Origin: an uncultured Roseburia sp.
GTDB lineage: Bacteria > Bacillota > Clostridia > Lachnospirales > Lachnospiraceae
Reading direction: 5' to 3'
DNA: 6,720 bases
Assembly: GCA_945928585.1 (NCBI GenBank)
Contig: CAMENQ010000134.1
Location: 1-6,720 of the forward strand
A program made the translations under genes and the position numbers. The notes under the pieces were generated by a model. That model did not search any database. It saw only the letters and a list, made by a program, of their open reading frames with translations, and was not told where the DNA came from. How positions within the stretch are numbered: the first letter of the stretch is position 1; each line of letters starts with the position of its first letter. This document shows positions 1 to 5,665 of this stretch, piece by piece.

Positions 1-36
1 CATATTTATCACATATTTACATATTTTATTTGTCAG

Positions 37-1062
37 TTATTTTTCATTATCACATTTAAGCACATTGACAAGAAACGCTAAGGCAAGTCCCTGTCCCCAG
101 CCCTGTATCCATGTTTTCGGAACGTTGCGGTATCCGTCTCTGTCCTTCATAACTGCTGTTCCTCCTGATACGTTAAGCACTCTTCCATCCTCCGTTATAT
201 TTGAAAGAATACCGTCAAGAGCTTTCTGCACATACTTTGTATGAAGAGGATTGTCATTTAATATCATAGCCGCTGCTATACCGCAGGAAGCAGAAACCTC
301 CTCATATGACTCCTTATCATCCACTATAGTATGCCAGAGTCCGTTTTCACTTTGAACAAGCTTAAGTCCTGCAAGCTGGTCTCTTAAAGAGCAGTCAATC
401 TCCATAAACATAGGGTAGAGATAATTTATATACTGCTTTGCCATAGCCATGGTATACGCTGTCCATCCGTTTGCCCTGCCCCAGTAAAAGCCTGACATAT
501 GGTCCTTTGTCAGATTATTGTAGCCATGATAGAAAAATCCTGTAGCCTTATCCTGTAAATATTGAATATGCCAGTAATACTGATTTAAGGCATCCTCCAC
601 AAGACTTTCATCATCCAGCTTTTTTCCCATGCGAAGCATAAAATAAGCTGCCATAAACAATGTATCACACCATGCCTGCTCAGGAAAATCATTGTTTACG
701 GATACAGTATGCTGCAATACATTATTTCCAAATCTTAATGCATCATTTCTAAGATACTGTATCTTGCTCTTTGCTATATCCATATACTTTTCATCGCCGG
801 TAGCTTCATAAAGGCTTATCATGGAATGTCCCATGGCACATGTATTTACGGTCCACGCCGGAAGTCCAAGCTCTATATATTCATCTACCCATTTTATAAG
901 ACTGTCAATATACTCCTGATTTTTTGTAGCCTCATATGCCTTGCATACCCCATAATATGCTACTCCGCAAGGCCACTCCCATGTCATGTCCATAGTCATG
1001 GTTTTCTTTACTACTGCATCTATTGCATCCAATATCTGCTGTCTGTCGTATTTCAGTTTCAT
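37..1062 (-). CDS. Unsaturated rhamnogalacturonyl hydrolase, glycoside hydrolase family 105 (YteR/YesR type)
   Basis: This 341-aa protein has no signal peptide and is probably cytoplasmic. GH105 enzymes remove the 4,5-unsaturated galacturonyl residue from the non-reducing end of small rhamnogalacturonan fragments left by pectin lyases, by hydrating the double bond. Visible family marks: the WCDTLFMA segment (residues 131-138), whose Asp133 matches the general acid/base Asp of YteR; FYHGY (177-181) with a conserved His179; WGRANGW (194-200), the family's WGRGNGW block; GLWHTIVDD (241-249); and aromatic-rich helices throughout, as expected for an (alpha/alpha)6 barrel. Length matches YesR/YteR (about 340-370 aa). 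The ATG start follows a GAAAGG at 12 nt, a rather long spacing. It lies 35 nt after pyk with no terminator visible between, so it is probably co-transcribed. Only 36 bases follow the stop and no terminator is seen there. The exact substrate (rhamnogalacturonan, or another lyase product as in GH88) is inferred. Confidence 0.9.
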   Translation of the reverse strand: MKLKYDRQQILDAIDAVVKKTMTMDMTWEWPCGVAYYGVCKAYEATKNQEYIDSLIKWVDEYIELGLPAWTVNTCAMGHSMISLYEATGDEKYMDIAKSKIQYLRNDALRFGNNVLQHTVSVNNDFPEQAWCDTLFMAAYFMLRMGKKLDDESLVEDALNQYYWHIQYLQDKATGFFYHGYNNLTKDHMSGFYWGRANGWTAYTMAMAKQYINYLYPMFMEIDCSLRDQLAGLKLVQSENGLWHTIVDDKESYEEVSASCGIAAAMILNDNPLHTKYVQKALDGILSNITEDGRVLNVSGGTAVMKDRDGYRNVPKTWIQGWGQGLALAFLVNVLKCDNEK

Positions 1063-1097
1063 TTTTTACCCATACCTTTCTCACTATACCTTTTTTA

Positions 1098-2522
1098 TTA
1101 TTTTCTTCCTACTATATGAACCTTTATCATGTTTGTTGTTCCTGACACGCCAAGAGGAACTCCTCCTGTATAAACCACCTTATCCTCTATCTGCACAAGC
1201 TTGTTTTCCATAAGCTTTTCAACCGTATGGTCTATAAGCTCAAAAGGATCCGTTTTTTCCTCTACGATTATAGGTGTAACTCCCCATGAAAGGTTCATCT
1301 GTCTTGCAACATAATCATGTGTGGTGCAGGCAATTATGTCACAGCCCGGACGGTATCTTGAAAGAAGTCTTGCCGTAGTGCCTGACTTTGTTACCGTAAT
1401 AATGTATTTTGCATTTAAGTCAAGTGCAGTAGTAACGGCCGCATGTGAAATAGCATCCACTACGTTAGGATTGGCATTTCTCTGTAATTCAAAAAATCTC
1501 TTTCTGTAATCTATGTCACTCTCTGTTCTGAGAGCTATTTTTACCATAGTTTTAAGTGCTTCCACAGGGTATTTTCCTGCTGCCGTCTCGCCTGAAAGCA
1601 TAATGGCACTTGTTCCGTCGTAAATGGCATTTGCCACGTCTGCTGTCTCGGCTCTGGTAGGTCTTGGGTTTTTAACCATCGATTCAAGCATCTGAGTAGC
1701 TGTAATAACCTGTTTTCCTGCGTTATACACCTTTTTAATTATCATCTTCTGATAAACAGGCACATCCTCGGCAGGTATCTCCACTCCCATGTCTCCTCTG
1801 GCAATCATAATGCCGTCTGAAACCTGTATTATCTCATCGATATTCTTTACGCCTTCCATGTTTTCTATCTTTGCGATTATATTTATGTTTATGCAGCCGT
1901 TTTCCTCTAAAAGTCTTCTTACCTGCAATACATCTGATGCACTGCTGACAAAGGAAGCCGCAATAAAGTCATAACCGTTTTCTATACCGAATAAAATATC
2001 TTTTTTGTCCTGTTCACTTAAATAAGGAATGGAAAGTCTTACATCCGGCACATTTACACCTTTTTTATTTGACATTACGCCACCGTTTATTACGGTACAT
2101 ATAATGTCTGTATCAGTAAGCTTTTCTACCTTAAGCTCTATAAGTCCGTCGTCAATAAGTACCCTGTCACCAATTGACAAATCCTTTGGAAGATTTTCAT
2201 AGGTAATGGCTACTCTTGTTTCGTCACCTTCTATATCCTCTGTTGTAAGTGTAAATGTATCTCCCTGATTAACTGTGATTTTTCCATCCTTGAAATTTTT
2301 AAGTCTTATTTCAGGTCCCTTTGTATCGAGAAGTGCTGCTACATGTCTTCCATATTTTTCACGAAGCTCTTTTAATTTATTTATTCTTGCAAGCTGTTCT
2401 TCATGGTCTGCATGTGAAAAATTGAATCTTGCCACATCCATACCGTTTTTTATCAGTTCGTCCAAAACTCCTTCTTTATCTGTAGAAGGACCAAGTGTAC
2501 ATATGATTTTTGTTTTACGCAT
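1098..2522 (-). CDS. pyk: Pyruvate kinase
   Basis: This is the cytoplasmic enzyme for the last step of glycolysis: phosphoenolpyruvate plus ADP gives pyruvate plus ATP. From the chosen ATG it is 474 aa, the short form that lacks the extra PEP-utiliser-like C-terminal domain of Bacillus pyruvate kinase. Motifs in order: KIICTLGPST (5-14); ARFNFSH (31-37); LLDTKGPEIR (64-73); B-domain about 74-165; the family signature IIAKIENMEGV (215-225) with catalytic Lys218; IARGDMGVEIP (240-250), which supplies Mg ligands; TATQMLESM (274-282) and NPRPTRAE (285-292); and C-terminal allosteric loop TKSGTTARLLSRYRP (378-392). The longer frame begins at a TTG six codons upstream (2540), but the AAGGAA ribosome site lies inside that extension, so ATG at 2522 is preferred. 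It is read from the promoter at 2568-2596 and probably continues into the GH105 gene. Confidence 0.97.
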   Translation of the reverse strand: MRKTKIICTLGPSTDKEGVLDELIKNGMDVARFNFSHADHEEQLARINKLKELREKYGRHVAALLDTKGPEIRLKNFKDGKITVNQGDTFTLTTEDIEGDETRVAITYENLPKDLSIGDRVLIDDGLIELKVEKLTDTDIICTVINGGVMSNKKGVNVPDVRLSIPYLSEQDKKDILFGIENGYDFIAASFVSSASDVLQVRRLLEENGCININIIAKIENMEGVKNIDEIIQVSDGIMIARGDMGVEIPAEDVPVYQKMIIKKVYNAGKQVITATQMLESMVKNPRPTRAETADVANAIYDGTSAIMLSGETAAGKYPVEALKTMVKIALRTESDIDYRKRFFELQRNANPNVVDAISHAAVTTALDLNAKYIITVTKSGTTARLLSRYRPGCDIIACTTHDYVARQMNLSWGVTPIIVEEKTDPFELIDHTVEKLMENKLVQIEDKVVYTGGVPLGVSGTTNMIKVHIVGRK

Positions 2523-2530
2523 TTCTTCTA

Positions 2531-2536
2531 TTCCTT
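2531..2536 (-). promoter_or_regulatory. Ribosome binding site that fixes the pyk start
   Basis: AAGGAA on the minus strand ends 8 nt before the ATG at 2522. It falls inside the six-codon TTG extension (to 2540), which therefore is unlikely to be translated. Confidence 0.7.
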
Positions 2537-2540
2537 TCAA

Positions 2541-2562
2541 TATATCGGCTTGAAGCCATATA
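2541..2562. promoter_or_regulatory. Imperfect palindrome at the predicted pyk transcription start
   Basis: The core GGCTTGAAGCC (2547-2557) is a perfect inverted repeat around one G. It is flanked by TATAT (2541-2545) and ATATA (2558-2562), which also pair, with a single unpaired C at 2546. The element lies just downstream of the pyk -10 box and upstream of the ribosome site, so it covers roughly +1 to +20. It could be an operator for a dimeric repressor or a hairpin at the 5' end of the mRNA. The regulator is unknown. Confidence 0.45.
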
Positions 2563-2567
2563 GTTTT

Positions 2568-2596
2568 ATAATACTATCTTTTCCAATAAATGTCTA
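2568..2596 (-). promoter_or_regulatory. Housekeeping (sigma-A type) promoter of pyk
   Basis: On the minus strand, TAGACA (-35, 2591-2596; 5 of 6 matches to TTGACA), a 17-nt spacer and TATTAT (-10, 2568-2573; 5 of 6). It predicts a start near 2561 and a leader of about 40 nt before the pyk ATG. Confidence 0.65.
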
Positions 2597-2708
2597 TCCA
2601 TTCTTTTAATTTTTGCTTTAAGCGACTAGTAAGTAACCATTCATCCCTGTCATATATCTGTGTTTTCGCACGGTCATCATATAGTAAATACCTGTATAAA
2701 TTTTGGAC
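2574..2708 (-). pseudogene. Orphan coding-like fragment without a start codon, upstream of pyk
   Basis: This minus-strand stretch is open for 44 codons between an in-frame TAA (2709-2711) and a TAG stop (2574-2576), with no ATG, GTG or TTG. The translation is charged and rich in Trp and Tyr (for example DRDEWLLTSRLKQKLKEWID), unlike the low-complexity translations of the surrounding A/T-rich DNA. It reads like the C-terminal tail of a lost protein, ending IYWKR. I do not recognise the family. The pyk promoter overlaps its last codons, which could mean pyk transcription came to start inside the ruined end of an older neighbour. The alternative is chance openness over 135 nt. Confidence 0.3.
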
Positions 2709-2720
2709 TTAATCCACATA

Positions 2721-2771
2721 AAAATAAAGAGAGTTCTCACATATAAAAAATAAATATGTAACACTCCCTTT
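2721..2771 (-). terminator. Rho-independent terminator of the two-gene unknown unit
   Basis: Arms at 2726-2744 and 2754-2771 are complementary over about 15 of 18-19 positions, with a 9-nt A/T loop. On the minus strand the hairpin is followed by a T-rich run (TTTATTTTT). It sits about 50 nt after the stop of the 165-aa secreted protein gene, in the right orientation to end that transcript before the pyk promoter. Confidence 0.75.
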
Positions 2772-2821
2772 ACTTAAAAATATGAATTAATTAAATAAAT
2801 ATATGTATAATTTTTCAAATT

Positions 2822-3319
2822 TTATCGAACATATGTTATCTTCATATCTACATTTGAATATTTTACTCCTGCAATATATGATGAATCCTTACTTGATGAT
2901 GCTAAATTGGTTCCTGTCATATAAACAGTCCATGTTCCTTTCCCATGTTTTCCACTAAATAATGATGTTTTCATTACGTTTCCACTTTTCCATGGAATAA
3001 TCTCTGTTGTACCATCCGGAGCAGTAATCACAATGCTTTGTGCCATTATTACTCCCTTGCCTCCGATTCTTGATACGTTGGAACAATCAATTTGAACCTC
3101 TTGCACAATAGAATCCTCAGTTAATCCATAAAAATTAAATGTAATTGTATTTGATTTTCCTGTTTCTCCCGGCATTACAGATATCGACATATTGCTTATT
3201 GACATTACTGTTTTTGAAGATTTTGTAGCTGCAAATACTGATATTTGTGATATCATCGTTACCATAACTACTAGAATAATTGCTAATCCAGATTTTCTAA
3301 ACTTTTTTACATTATTCAA
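2822..3319 (-). CDS. Secreted protein of unknown function, beta-rich, possibly P-domain-like
   Basis: The 165-aa product starts with KKFRK, a hydrophobic stretch (about 11-28) and the SVFA|A type I signal-peptidase site after Ala30, so the mature part of about 135 aa should be exported. No lipobox or anchor is seen. The mature region alternates hydrophobic and polar residues as in a beta sandwich. Its middle (about 94-132), with SIVITAPDGT and then FSGKHGKGTWTVYMTG, resembles the 'I.SP.GT...L....F.G..GTWTL' pattern of P-proprotein/jelly-roll domains; that is an inference from pattern only. A single Cys (79) argues against disulfides. The start is TTG, supported by GGAGG 8 nt upstream. It lies 65 nt after the 189-aa gene with no convincing promoter between, and a terminator follows, so the two probably form one transcript. 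Confidence 0.8.
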   Translation of the reverse strand: MNNVKKFRKSGLAIILVVMVTMISQISVFAATKSSKTVMSISNMSISVMPGETGKSNTITFNFYGLTEDSIVQEVQIDCSNVSRIGGKGVIMAQSIVITAPDGTTEIIPWKSGNVMKTSLFSGKHGKGTWTVYMTGTNLASSSKDSSYIAGVKYSNVDMKITYVR

Positions 3320-3327
3320 AACACATT

Positions 3328-3332
3328 CCTCC
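3328..3332 (-). promoter_or_regulatory. Ribosome binding site for a TTG start
   Basis: GGAGG on the minus strand is 8 nt before the TTG at 3317-3319. The nearby ATGs in other frames stop after a few codons, so this site decides for the TTG start of the secreted protein. Confidence 0.7.
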
Positions 3333-3384
3333 GTTTTTTTACATTGTTTTTACATTAAGTTTTATATATTTATTTAATTATTTC

Positions 3385-3954
3385 CTATGCCTTTACTTCA
3401 AAATTATTACCACTTTCACAATCAAAATTGTCATAAACTACATTGCTTTTTATTTTCATTTTTTCACTACACCATACTTTATAATACTCACTATCCATAG
3501 TTCTCCATACATCTCTTTCTGCTTGTGTTGGCATTTCCCCCCATCCTGCGCCTCCTGTATAAATCAAAACTTCTTCACCATATTCATTGTATACATGAAC
3601 AGAATGACCGTAACCTATATCATTATAATCTACTTCATAAGGTATCCCAAACATTATACATACCCATCTTGTATATAATTTATCTTTTTTTCCATTCACA
3701 CTGTTGGAATTAATTGATGCACTTACTTTATTTTTTAATGTTTCCCTATCAGGTGCCACCTTTGACCTTTCGTCCTTACTAAGCTTAAAATATTCTTTTC
3801 CCATATAAATACCCTGACTTGCATCTTTTTTTGCCATATTAATAATTTTTTCTCTAGTACTATCCGTAAGTTTCCATTTACTTTTGGGTATCACTGAATA
3901 TTTTCCACCTGTAACTTTTTCTGTTTTTTTTATAGCTAAACTGTTATTCTCCAT
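3385..3954 (-). CDS. Hypothetical protein, 189 aa, no signal peptide
   Basis: Function is not recognised. From the ATG at 3954 it is 189 aa, hydrophilic, with no membrane segment. The N-terminal part (about 18-75) is basic and helical, with WKLTDSTREKIINMAKKDA and GIYMGKEYFKL. The C-terminal part (about 90-175) is aromatic and mixed alpha/beta, with RWVCIMFGIPYEV, HSVHVYNEYGEEVLIYTGG, AGWGEMPTQAERDVW and YYKVWC. Residues 14-17 are VTGG, similar to the end of a double-glycine export leader, but the following residues look like part of the folded domain and no C39-peptidase transporter is present, so that reading is weak. Clostridial hypothetical proteins with a WKL/MAxxDA N-terminus and a GW-containing C-terminus seem familiar, but I cannot name a family. 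A frame extension to TTG at 3969 lacks a ribosome site, so the ATG is chosen. It probably leads a transcript with the secreted protein downstream. Confidence 0.75.
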   Translation of the reverse strand: MENNSLAIKKTEKVTGGKYSVIPKSKWKLTDSTREKIINMAKKDASQGIYMGKEYFKLSKDERSKVAPDRETLKNKVSASINSNSVNGKKDKLYTRWVCIMFGIPYEVDYNDIGYGHSVHVYNEYGEEVLIYTGGAGWGEMPTQAERDVWRTMDSEYYKVWCSEKMKIKSNVVYDNFDCESGNNFEVKA

Positions 3955-3959
3955 TTTTT

Positions 3960-3963
3960 CTCC
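3960..3963 (-). promoter_or_regulatory. Ribosome binding site deciding the start of the 189-aa gene
   Basis: GGAG on the minus strand lies 5 nt before the ATG at 3954. It is inside the longer TTG-initiated frame (3969), which has no purine-rich site of its own. Spacing is a little short. Confidence 0.5.
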
Positions 3964-3987
3964 ATTCAAAAATTAAAACTATTCAAT

Positions 3988-4010
3988 ATTAATTATTATT
4001 AATAATTAAT
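3988..4010. repeat. Perfect 23-bp A/T-only palindrome in the leader of the 189-aa gene
   Basis: Eleven-base arms (3988-3998 and 4000-4010) are exactly complementary around T3999, and all bases are A or T. It lies between the predicted promoter (4103-4131) and the start codon (3954), about 34 nt before the latter. It could be an operator for a repressor that favours AT-rich sites, or simply a product of the local A/T bias; as an RNA hairpin it would be weak. Confidence 0.4.
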
Positions 4011-4102
4011 TTTTTATTGCTAAAAACTTAATAGATTATTTTATTGTAACTTAATATATACCTGTGCTAGCAAATATATTTTTCTTCATTTCGTATGCAT
4101 AT

Positions 4103-4131
4103 ATATTAATACTATACAATAATTCTGTCAA
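4103..4131 (-). promoter_or_regulatory. Sigma-A-type promoter for the 189-aa / secreted-protein unit
   Basis: On the minus strand, TTGACA (-35, 4126-4131, exact consensus), 17 nt and TAATAT (-10, 4103-4108). It points toward the 189-aa gene and predicts a leader of roughly 140 nt, long enough to hold regulation such as the palindrome at 3988-4010. Confidence 0.65.
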
Positions 4132-4215
4132 CATTTTCCAGGAGTATTTTCGCTCCTATTATTCATCTGCAGACCTCATCCAACATAAACTCCCTTTGTG
4201 CTTTCTCCTGTATAA

Positions 4216-4232
4216 TTGGTCAAAATGATCAA
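4216..4232. promoter_or_regulatory. Candidate operator between the divergent promoters
   Basis: TTGGTCA-AAA-TGATCAA is an inverted repeat with one mismatch. It is 17 nt upstream of the rightward -35 box (4250) and about 85 nt from the leftward one. Its position and symmetry would suit a dimeric regulator. Nothing in the window identifies the protein. The rest of 4132-4249 shows no gene I can support. Confidence 0.3.
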
Positions 4233-4249
4233 CCCGGACATATCTTCTA

Positions 4250-4279
4250 TTGACATCTGTAAAAATTCACTGTTATACT
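4250..4279 (+). promoter_or_regulatory. Strong sigma-A-type promoter for the 39-codon ORF
   Basis: TTGACA (-35, 4250-4255, exact), 18 nt and TATACT (-10, 4274-4279; 5 of 6), or 17 nt to the alternative TTATAC. The predicted start is about 23 nt before the ATG at 4309, which carries a good ribosome site. Confidence 0.7.
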
Positions 4280-4308
4280 AAAAACAATTTATAAATGGAG
4301 GTTTTCTA

Positions 4309-4428
4309 ATGAACAAACAAATGAATAAATTACCAAAAATTTTCTTTGCAGTTTTTCTGTCCATCCTGCTCTGTATACCGGCTGCTTTAGCAGTTTTTCA
4401 TTATACACAGCCTATTAAGGATGTATGA
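4309..4428 (+). CDS. Small hydrophobic peptide (39 aa), or N-terminal stub of a broken sensor gene
   Basis: The ORF starts at an ATG 7 nt after GGAGG (4297-4301 region) and about 30 nt after a strong promoter, so translation is plausible. The peptide has a short basic head (MNKQMNKLPK), one membrane-spanning or signal-like segment (about 11-30, containing Cys22) and a short tail FHYTQPIKDV. Its TGA overlaps the ATG of the GHKL fragment (ATGA, 4425-4428). Two readings are possible. It may be the first membrane segment of a histidine kinase whose middle was deleted, with the C-terminal end remaining next to it. Or it may be a genuine small peptide gene placed before a kinase, as autoinducer pre-peptides can be; the YTQP motif vaguely recalls the YQP found after the ring in clostridial AgrD peptides, but the Cys is not where that family has it. 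The stub reading is favoured. Confidence 0.45.
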   Translation: MNKQMNKLPKIFFAVFLSILLCIPAALAVFHYTQPIKDV

Positions 4429-4598
4429 TTTATACTGACTGTCCTGATTTTGACAACTATAAAGAAAAGCCATCACCTGAACATGGATATGGGTTAAAGA
4501 TTATCCGACAGATTATAAGCCGGTTTGATAATAATATGCTCATAGAGCAGACGAAAACTGAATACAAAATTGCGGTAGTGATTCCGTTGTCTTCTTAA
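4425..4598 (+). pseudogene. C-terminal remnant of an AgrC-like GHKL sensor histidine kinase
   Basis: The 57-aa frame runs from an ATG overlapping the preceding stop to TAA at 4596-4598. It contains KPSPEHGYGLKIIRQI followed by MLIEQ and EYKIAVVIPL. This is the end of the ATP-binding domain of AgrC/CitA-type GHKL kinases: the G2-like H-G-x-G-L-K box, the next helix, and the two last beta strands ending in IPL. The sensor membrane domain, the dimerisation helix, the N box and the G1 box are all absent, so it cannot bind ATP or act as a kinase by itself. The upstream frame is closed by TAA (4416-4418). With the membrane stub before it, the simplest explanation is an internal deletion of a kinase gene. 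No LytTR response regulator, AgrB or AgrD is seen in the window. Confidence 0.7.
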
Positions 4599-4625
4599 AT
4601 TTATCATAAAAAAATTGCCGTAATA

Positions 4626-4654
4626 GAATAGTTCCCTTCCCCAATACATATATT
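4626..4654 (+). promoter_or_regulatory. Candidate sigma-E promoter of spoIID
   Basis: GAATAGT (4626-4632) fits the B. subtilis sigma-E -35 pattern (KMATATT) at 6 of 7 positions. After 14 nt, CATATATT (4647-4654) fits the -10 pattern CATACAHT at 7 of 8. spoIID belongs to the mother-cell sigma-E regulon in B. subtilis, which agrees. The leader would be about 50 nt, and the gene has an AGGAGGG ribosome site at 4699-4705. Apart from these the gap 4599-4711 holds nothing I recognise. Confidence 0.5.
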
Positions 4655-4711
4655 AAAGCAGACAACAACAAAAAGTTTACATCTGTCAGTAAATTTACAG
4701 GAGGGAACATT

Positions 4712-5665
4712 ATGCCACCGCATCATATAAAAAAAATAATACTGCACATTTTATTATTTGTAGCTGCCACCCTTGCCATCCCAACAGTCATAACCCTTTT
4801 ATTTGGTGAAAAATCCGAATCAAGGATTTATAAAGCTTCTGACAGTGGAAAATACGTCACTTTGGAATCCAGTGGCGTGACAGAAAAAATGGATGTGGAA
4901 GAATTTATCCCTTGTGCAATTATGGGACAGCTTTCCATTGAAAATGAGGAAGAACTTTTAAAAACCTTTGCTGTTATTATGCGTACATATATTTACAAAG
5001 AAATGGGAGAAAATAATACCATATCTGCCGACAGTCTAAATATTCCCTATATGTCCTACAGCGATATGGAAGCTTTATGGGAGGATGCTTTCCCCGACAA
5101 TTATAACCGTCTTATGAAAATTATGAGCAATACGTCTCTTGAGGTTATGACATATAATGATACACTTATAGCTCCATATTATCACAGCACTTCCTGTGGA
5201 AATACACGGGCCGGCAGTGAGGTACTTGGAGATGAGTTTTCTTATATGTGTGCTGCAAGCTGCCCCGATGATAAATCATCCACCGATTATTTTAAAGCAT
5301 ATTACTATGAAAATGACGAATTTGCAAATCTTGTGCGTGCCATGGACAGTGAAATTTTAATAGATGATGCTGCTCCTTTGGAAAATATACAAATCGTATC
5401 AAGGGACAGCTCCGGCTATGTTCTTGATATGAATATCGGTAACCGTACCATAAATGGGACTGTGTTTTATGAGGCTATGAATATTAATTCTCCCTCTTTT
5501 ATGATAGAGGAGTACAATGGTGGCATCAGAATAACAACATACGGTAAGGGCCATGGGCTCGGCGTCAGTTTGTGTTATGCCTCGATGCTGGCTGAAAATG
5601 GTTCCTCTTACAAAGAAATTTTAAATTATTTTTATACAGGTATAAAGATTTCTTCAATTAATTAA
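4712..5665 (+). CDS. spoIID: Stage II sporulation protein D (SpoIID-like) with altered catalytic residue
   Basis: In sporulating Firmicutes SpoIID is a mother-cell membrane protein that cleaves denuded glycan strands as a lytic transglycosylase, working with SpoIIM and SpoIIP to drive engulfment. This 317-aa protein has a short N-terminal cytoplasmic head, one membrane segment (about 9-31) and an outside domain. The core aligns without gaps to the family block (VEEYxxGVVAAEMP...EALKAQAVAARTY): here VEEFIPCAIMGQL (62-74) and ELLKTFAVIMRTY (81-93). YYHSTSCGNT (156-165) and GKGHGLGV (278-285) are the other SpoIID blocks. The glutamate that acts as catalyst in B. subtilis (Glu88) is Gln73 here, and the usual GHGVGMSQYGA ends as GHGLGVSLCYA. 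His158, Cys162, Cys180 and Cys184 could bind zinc as in clostridial SpoIID, but that is a guess. The start follows AGGAGGG by 6 nt. It lies 182 nt before spoIIQ. Confidence 0.88.
   Translation: MPPHHIKKIILHILLFVAATLAIPTVITLLFGEKSESRIYKASDSGKYVTLESSGVTEKMDVEEFIPCAIMGQLSIENEEELLKTFAVIMRTYIYKEMGENNTISADSLNIPYMSYSDMEALWEDAFPDNYNRLMKIMSNTSLEVMTYNDTLIAPYYHSTSCGNTRAGSEVLGDEFSYMCAASCPDDKSSTDYFKAYYYENDEFANLVRAMDSEILIDDAAPLENIQIVSRDSSGYVLDMNIGNRTINGTVFYEAMNINSPSFMIEEYNGGIRITTYGKGHGLGVSLCYASMLAENGSSYKEILNYFYTGIKISSIN

Noticed and set aside
826..1213. Plus-strand ORFs opposite the GH105 gene and the pyk 3' end
   Set aside because: Antisense shadows of well-supported genes, with hydrophobic low-complexity translations and no ribosome sites.
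2523..2540. TTG-initiated longer pyruvate kinase (six extra residues)
   Set aside because: The extension contains the ribosome site of the ATG at 2522, and the family normally begins at the MRKTKI position.
3385..3954. Bacteriocin-like precursor, from the VTGG at residues 14-17
   Set aside because: The part after the GG is a 172-residue domain rather than a short peptide, and there is no C39-peptidase ABC transporter or modification enzyme in the window.
4140..4157. Short inverted repeat AGGAG...CTCCT as a terminator
   Set aside because: Five-base stem, eight-base loop and no T-run on either side; no gene ends next to it.
4176..4220. Minus-strand mini-frame reading NYTGESTKGVYVG before a stop, as a possible gene tail
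   Set aside because: Too short, no recognised family and alternative frames are equally open; kept only as a note that this gap may hold other gene remains.
4060..4225. Open plus-strand stretch of about 50 codons in the divergent gap
   Set aside because: It has no start codon or ribosome site, shows no recognisable motif and overlaps the leftward promoter; chance openness is likely.
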